From positions 1 to 23,467 of the IMG/VR virus record IMGVR_UViG_3300042356_000788: DNA of 23,467 nt, one strand, 5' to 3'. A model generated the notes under the pieces. It made no database searches. It was not told the origin of the DNA and worked only from the letters and a program-made list of their open reading frames with translations. Numbering within the stretch: the first letter of the stretch is position 1; each line of letters opens with the position of its first letter. Source of the stretch: a virus. Below are positions 20,066-23,467 of this stretch, in pieces. The translations under genes were made by a program, and so were the position numbers.

Positions 20066-22884
20066 ACCACATTTACAACCAATCGCAATTCGGTGAAGTC
20101 TGGTTTAATTATCCAGAACTTTATAGTTCTATGGTGAAAAGATTTTCATCTGGAAGTAAATTTGTAGAGATTGGTTCTTGGAAAGGAATGTCTTCTGCTT
20201 ATATGGCGGTAGAAATTGCAAACTCGGGAAAAGATATTGATTTATACTGTGTGGATACGTGGGAAGGAAGTGTTGAACACGAACAATATGAAATGGACAC
20301 TTCTAATCTTTACGATACTTTCCTGAATAATATGGAACCAGTAAGAAAGTATTATAAAGGTATTCGTGCAAAATCACTACAAGGAGTCAAGCAATTTGAA
20401 GACAACTCATTAGACTTTGTTTTTATTGATGCTTCACACGAATACCAAGATGTAAAAGACGATATAATTTCTTGGCTCCCAAAAGTAAAGCAAGGGGGCG
20501 TAATTGCTGGGCACGATTATCTTAATGTCGATTTTCCTGGAGTTGAAAAGGCAGTTCAAGAAGTTCTTGGAAATAAAATTACCACACAAGAAACTTGTTG
20601 GGTTTATGAGAAGACCGAGGTTGAATTGAACTCAAAAGTATTCATCGTCACTCCTTCTCGTAGACCTTTTAATCTTGAGTTTATTGTAGGTTCAGTTCCG
20701 AGAGAATGTGAATGGGTTGTAGTATTTGATGATACTGTAAAGAATGAGCACACAGTAGAAAATGCTACTGTTATTCATTCACAAGAGACTGGGTTCTGGG
20801 GAAATCCAAATCGCAATATTGGTCTAGAATATATTAAGAATCAGTTAAATCCAAGTGATAATGATTGGGTTTATATTTTAGATGATGATAATATAATTCA
20901 TCCAAATTGGTGGAGCAATATTCAATCACACCTCAACAGTGATGCTTCAATCATTACTTGGGGTCAGGTCTGGGCAAATGATGAACCTCGCACTGCACCC
21001 ACAGACACTCCTAAAATTGCACAGATTGATACTTCACAATACATGGTTCGTTGGAGTGTTGCAAAGAACCTTCGTTTTGCTCATATTTACGAAGCAGACG
21101 GAATTTATGCGGAAGAAGCATCGAAACAAGGTTCAGTTCTAATGCTCAACGAGTATCTAGGATACTATAACTTTCTTCGGGCACACAAGTCTGGGCAAGA
21201 AATCCGTACAAATATCTGTATGATTTCTATGTTTAAGAATGAAGCGAAGGGTATTCGTAGAATGCTTGAGAGTGTCTGGAGACATATTGATTTTTATGTA
21301 TTTCAAGATAATGGTTCCACTGACGGAACACCAGATATTGTAAAAGAGTTTTTTGCAGATAAGAACATTCCTGGTTTCATTTATAATATTGAGGAAGGTT
21401 GGGTTGGTTTTGGTTGGAACCGAGACCATTTACTTCAAACCACACTTCGTAATGACCACGGGTGTGATTGGATCATGAAAATGGATTGTGATGAATATCT
21501 AGAAGTAGACGAAGATTTTGATTGGTCTTATTTCTATAATACTAATACTGAAAGTTTTCATGTAACTGCAGTTAATCCTGGTTGTATCTACTATCGTGCC
21601 TGGATTTGGAATGCAAAACTACCCTGGAGATTTCAACACGATCTCGCTCACGAAATCATTTATCTGGATAATGATAAAGGAGAGAACTTTGAGAGATTAA
21701 ATCTTCCTCGCGGTTTAAGAATGTCGGGAACCAGTGATGGGGAAAGTTATACTGTAAGAACTAAGTATATTACTGATGCACTTAAACTTGAAGAAAAAAT
21801 GATTCGTGAAGAAACAATGCTCACGGATACTTATCACTTCTGGTATATTGCAAAATCTTATCAAGATTGTTATGGAGGAAATTTTTATCCCTTAAAAGAA
21901 GCACACTCAAAAGAGTTTGCCCGCAGATTTATTTTCTACTTTGAAGAATATCTAAAGCACGTAAATGCACAAGGTATTCACGAGATGTCTTATTTCTCTA
22001 CATTCTCTATTGGTCTTGGGTATAAGTATCTTGGAAATTATGAGAAAGCAATAGAATGGTTTCATAAAGCGGAAAAATACTGCCCAGTAAGAAATGAGCA
22101 CATTGTATATCTTGCTCAAACTTATGATGAACTAAAGCAGTATGATAAGATGCTGGAGCAAACAACAAGACTCGTAGATCCGGAAAGAAAACTTCCATTT
22201 CCAGATTATTACTTCTTAATTGATACCAACATCTATCAAGATAGTGGGGATTGCCCACAAAATCTTCATAACTATGCTCTGTTAAAGGTCAGTGAAGAAA
22301 AAACTATTAACTCATTCACTATTAATACAACAACCAAACCGAGACTTTGGATTGTAGATGATTTTTATGCTGACCCATATGCTGTAAGAGAATTTGCTCT
22401 TCAACAAGAATTTGAACCAAATCTTAATTACTATAAAGGCAGTCGTTCAAATCAACAGTATATTGCCCCAGGAACGAAGGAAGCATTTGAGAAAATTATA
22501 GGGAAAAAGATTACAAACTGGACTGAAACTCACGGAATGTGTGGTAGATTTCAGTATTGCACAGCAGAAGATTCTCTAGTGTATCACTGCGATGGACAAA
22601 CACTTGCCGGTATGGTATATCTAACTCCTGATGCACCATTCTCTTGTGGGACTTCTTTGTATGCTCATAAAGATACAAAATTAAGAAATGAAAATGATTT
22701 TAAAGATACTAATGTTTTTGAAGGTGGTTATTATGATAAGACCAAATTTCAACTTGTAGACACCGCTGGCAATGTTTTTAATCGTCTGGTTCTTTTTGAT
22801 GCAAAATGTATTCACTCTGCAAATGAATACTTTGGAACAGACCTAACTAACTCAAGATTATTTCACTTATTCTTCTTTGATTGA
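20062..22884 (+). CDS. Multidomain fusion: methyltransferase, GT-A, GT2, TPR, 2OG-Fe oxygenase, 940 aa
   Basis: ATGA overlap, with a GAGGAA site at 20045-20050. Domain 1 (about 1-184): Methyltransf_24-type SAM methyltransferase (V-E-I-G-S-W at 35-40, F-I-D-A-S-H-E-Y at 121-128, G-G-V-I-A-G-H-D-Y). Domain 2 (about 192-375): GT-A-like, with Y-I-L-D-D-D-N at 271-277. Domain 3 (about 384-545): GT2, with S-M-F-K-N-E-A near 389, D-N-G-S-T-D-G-T at 416-423 and intact M-D-C-D-E at 474-478. About 575-705: TPR-like helices (Y-L-G-N-Y-E-K-A-I-E-W-F). Domain 5 (about 757-940): a DUF6445-like 2OG-Fe dioxygenase with H842-C-D844, distal H918 and R932. All catalytic residues seem present. The stand-alone oxygenase upstream is of a different subfamily. 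The combination points to sequential modification of one glycan or glycoprotein, which is inference. Confidence 0.8.
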   Translation: MNHIYNQSQFGEVWFNYPELYSSMVKRFSSGSKFVEIGSWKGMSSAYMAVEIANSGKDIDLYCVDTWEGSVEHEQYEMDTSNLYDTFLNNMEPVRKYYKGIRAKSLQGVKQFEDNSLDFVFIDASHEYQDVKDDIISWLPKVKQGGVIAGHDYLNVDFPGVEKAVQEVLGNKITTQETCWVYEKTEVELNSKVFIVTPSRRPFNLEFIVGSVPRECEWVVVFDDTVKNEHTVENATVIHSQETGFWGNPNRNIGLEYIKNQLNPSDNDWVYILDDDNIIHPNWWSNIQSHLNSDASIITWGQVWANDEPRTAPTDTPKIAQIDTSQYMVRWSVAKNLRFAHIYEADGIYAEEASKQGSVLMLNEYLGYYNFLRAHKSGQEIRTNICMISMFKNEAKGIRRMLESVWRHIDFYVFQDNGSTDGTPDIVKEFFADKNIPGFIYNIEEGWVGFGWNRDHLLQTTLRNDHGCDWIMKMDCDEYLEVDEDFDWSYFYNTNTESFHVTAVNPGCIYYRAWIWNAKLPWRFQHDLAHEIIYLDNDKGENFERLNLPRGLRMSGTSDGESYTVRTKYITDALKLEEKMIREETMLTDTYHFWYIAKSYQDCYGGNFYPLKEAHSKEFARRFIFYFEEYLKHVNAQGIHEMSYFSTFSIGLGYKYLGNYEKAIEWFHKAEKYCPVRNEHIVYLAQTYDELKQYDKMLEQTTRLVDPERKLPFPDYYFLIDTNIYQDSGDCPQNLHNYALLKVSEEKTINSFTINTTTKPRLWIVDDFYADPYAVREFALQQEFEPNLNYYKGSRSNQQYIAPGTKEAFEKIIGKKITNWTETHGMCGRFQYCTAEDSLVYHCDGQTLAGMVYLTPDAPFSCGTSLYAHKDTKLRNENDFKDTNVFEGGYYDKTKFQLVDTAGNVFNRLVLFDAKCIHSANEYFGTDLTNSRLFHLFFFD

Positions 22885-22886
22885 AA

Positions 22887-23467
22887 ATGAAATTTAGTAT
22901 TATTACGCCTTCACATAAACAACATTCTTATCTTGATGAACTCTATGAGAGCATCACAAAACAAACTCACGATGACTGGGAATGGATTCTTTATTTAAAT
23001 GGATCTTTAACTAAAAATCAACTTTCGCAAAAAATCACAAAAGATAGCAAAGTAAAAATCTTCGAAGACAAAGAAAACAATACTAACATCGGATATGTAA
23101 AAAATAAAGCATTCTCATTAGGAACTGGAGATGTTCTTGTTGAAGTTGACCATGACGACATTCTTACTCCAGATTGCTTAAACGAACTTGAAATAGCATT
23201 TGAAAATAATCCAGAGTGTGGTTTTGTTTATAGTAATAATGCAACTTATCATATGGAAGATAAGTTTGTTCCCTATGGTCCCGTATTTGGTTGGACTTAT
23301 ACGAATTATGACTGGAATGGTAAGAAACTGATTGCGATGAATTCTTTTGAACCATCTAGTCACTCACTTTCTTATATTTGGTATGCTCCAGATCATGTAA
23401 GAGCATGGAAAAGGGATGTTTATCATCAAATTGGTGGGCATAATGTAGAACTTTCTATATGTGATGA
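22887..23467 (+). CDS. GT2 family glycosyltransferase (3' partial)
   Basis: The ATG at 22887, two bases after the preceding stop, opens a frame that is still open at the window edge (193 codons seen). M-K-F-S-I-I-T-P-S-H-K and L-Y-E-S-I-T-K-Q-T-H-D-D-W-E-W are the classic first strand and helix of GT2 enzymes. N-I-G-Y-V-K-N-K-A-F and V-E-V-D-H-D-D-I-L-T-P at about 87-97 provide the nucleotide-sugar and metal-binding acidic motif (D-H-D-D). The catalytic-base region is only partly included. It belongs to the same unit as the oxygenase and the 940-aa fusion. Donor and acceptor unknown. Confidence 0.85.
   Translation, partial: MKFSIITPSHKQHSYLDELYESITKQTHDDWEWILYLNGSLTKNQLSQKITKDSKVKIFEDKENNTNIGYVKNKAFSLGTGDVLVEVDHDDILTPDCLNELEIAFENNPECGFVYSNNATYHMEDKFVPYGPVFGWTYTNYDWNGKKLIAMNSFEPSSHSLSYIWYAPDHVRAWKRDVYHQIGGHNVELSICD

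Noticed and set aside
15008-22258. Minus-strand frames inside the enzyme genes (for example 15008-15235, 21157-21429, 22007-22258)
   Set aside because: All overlap well-supported + strand genes, lack ribosome sites and show no recognisable motif.

Overview
The window reads as part of a tailed-phage genome, most likely a T4-like myovirus of the marine cyanophage type. This is an inference from family resemblance. All 24 well-supported genes lie on the + strand, the DNA is AT-rich, genes are packed with ATGA or TAATG overlaps, and no gene-free stretch exceeds 150 bases. Typical markers are the C-terminal module of a marine-phage fibre protein at the left edge, a collagen-like fibre with an S74 intramolecular chaperone, a DUF4376-like protein, three LamG-like fibre proteins with the 'W-T-D-L-S-G-N-G-N' signature, and NATAAATA late-promoter-like boxes. 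No replication, lysis, integrase, tRNA or CRISPR feature was seen.

Layout. (1) 1-7492, adhesin and fibre block: fibre C-terminus (partial), a 52-aa protein, an 819-aa probable beta-helix protein with a G8-like start, a 497-aa collagen/S74 fibre, a seven-repeat RCC1-like propeller (A), a DUF4376-like protein and a second propeller (B). (2) 7518-10666, first enzyme block: TPR plus GT9/OGT-like glycosyltransferase, two further glycosyltransferase-like proteins and a CxxCxxCC metal-binding protein, all overlapping and running into the third propeller (C, 10677-11849). (3) 11863-16656, second enzyme block: sulfotransferase, GT-A glycosyltransferase, a methyltransferase-GT2-methyltransferase fusion, an exostosin-like glycosyltransferase, then a DUF6165-like coiled-coil protein. 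(4) 16690-19222, three LamG-like proteins with a small conserved protein inserted before the third. (5) 19373-end, third enzyme block: a 2OG-Fe(II) oxygenase, a 940-aa fusion (methyltransferase, GT-A, GT2, TPR, second 2OG-Fe oxygenase) and the start of a GT2 glycosyltransferase that runs off the window.

How it may work together. Host-recognition proteins (propellers, LamG, collagen/S74) alternate with an unusually rich set of sugar-transfer, sulfation, methylation and hydroxylation enzymes. The most interesting reading is a phage-encoded decoration cassette that modifies its own fibres or the host envelope. That is a hypothesis, since no substrate can be read from sequence. The strongest sequence-level oddity is in the 21 RCC1 repeats: the framework is nearly identical even at silent sites, while a few exposed positions vary strongly and always use NNT codons at three columns.
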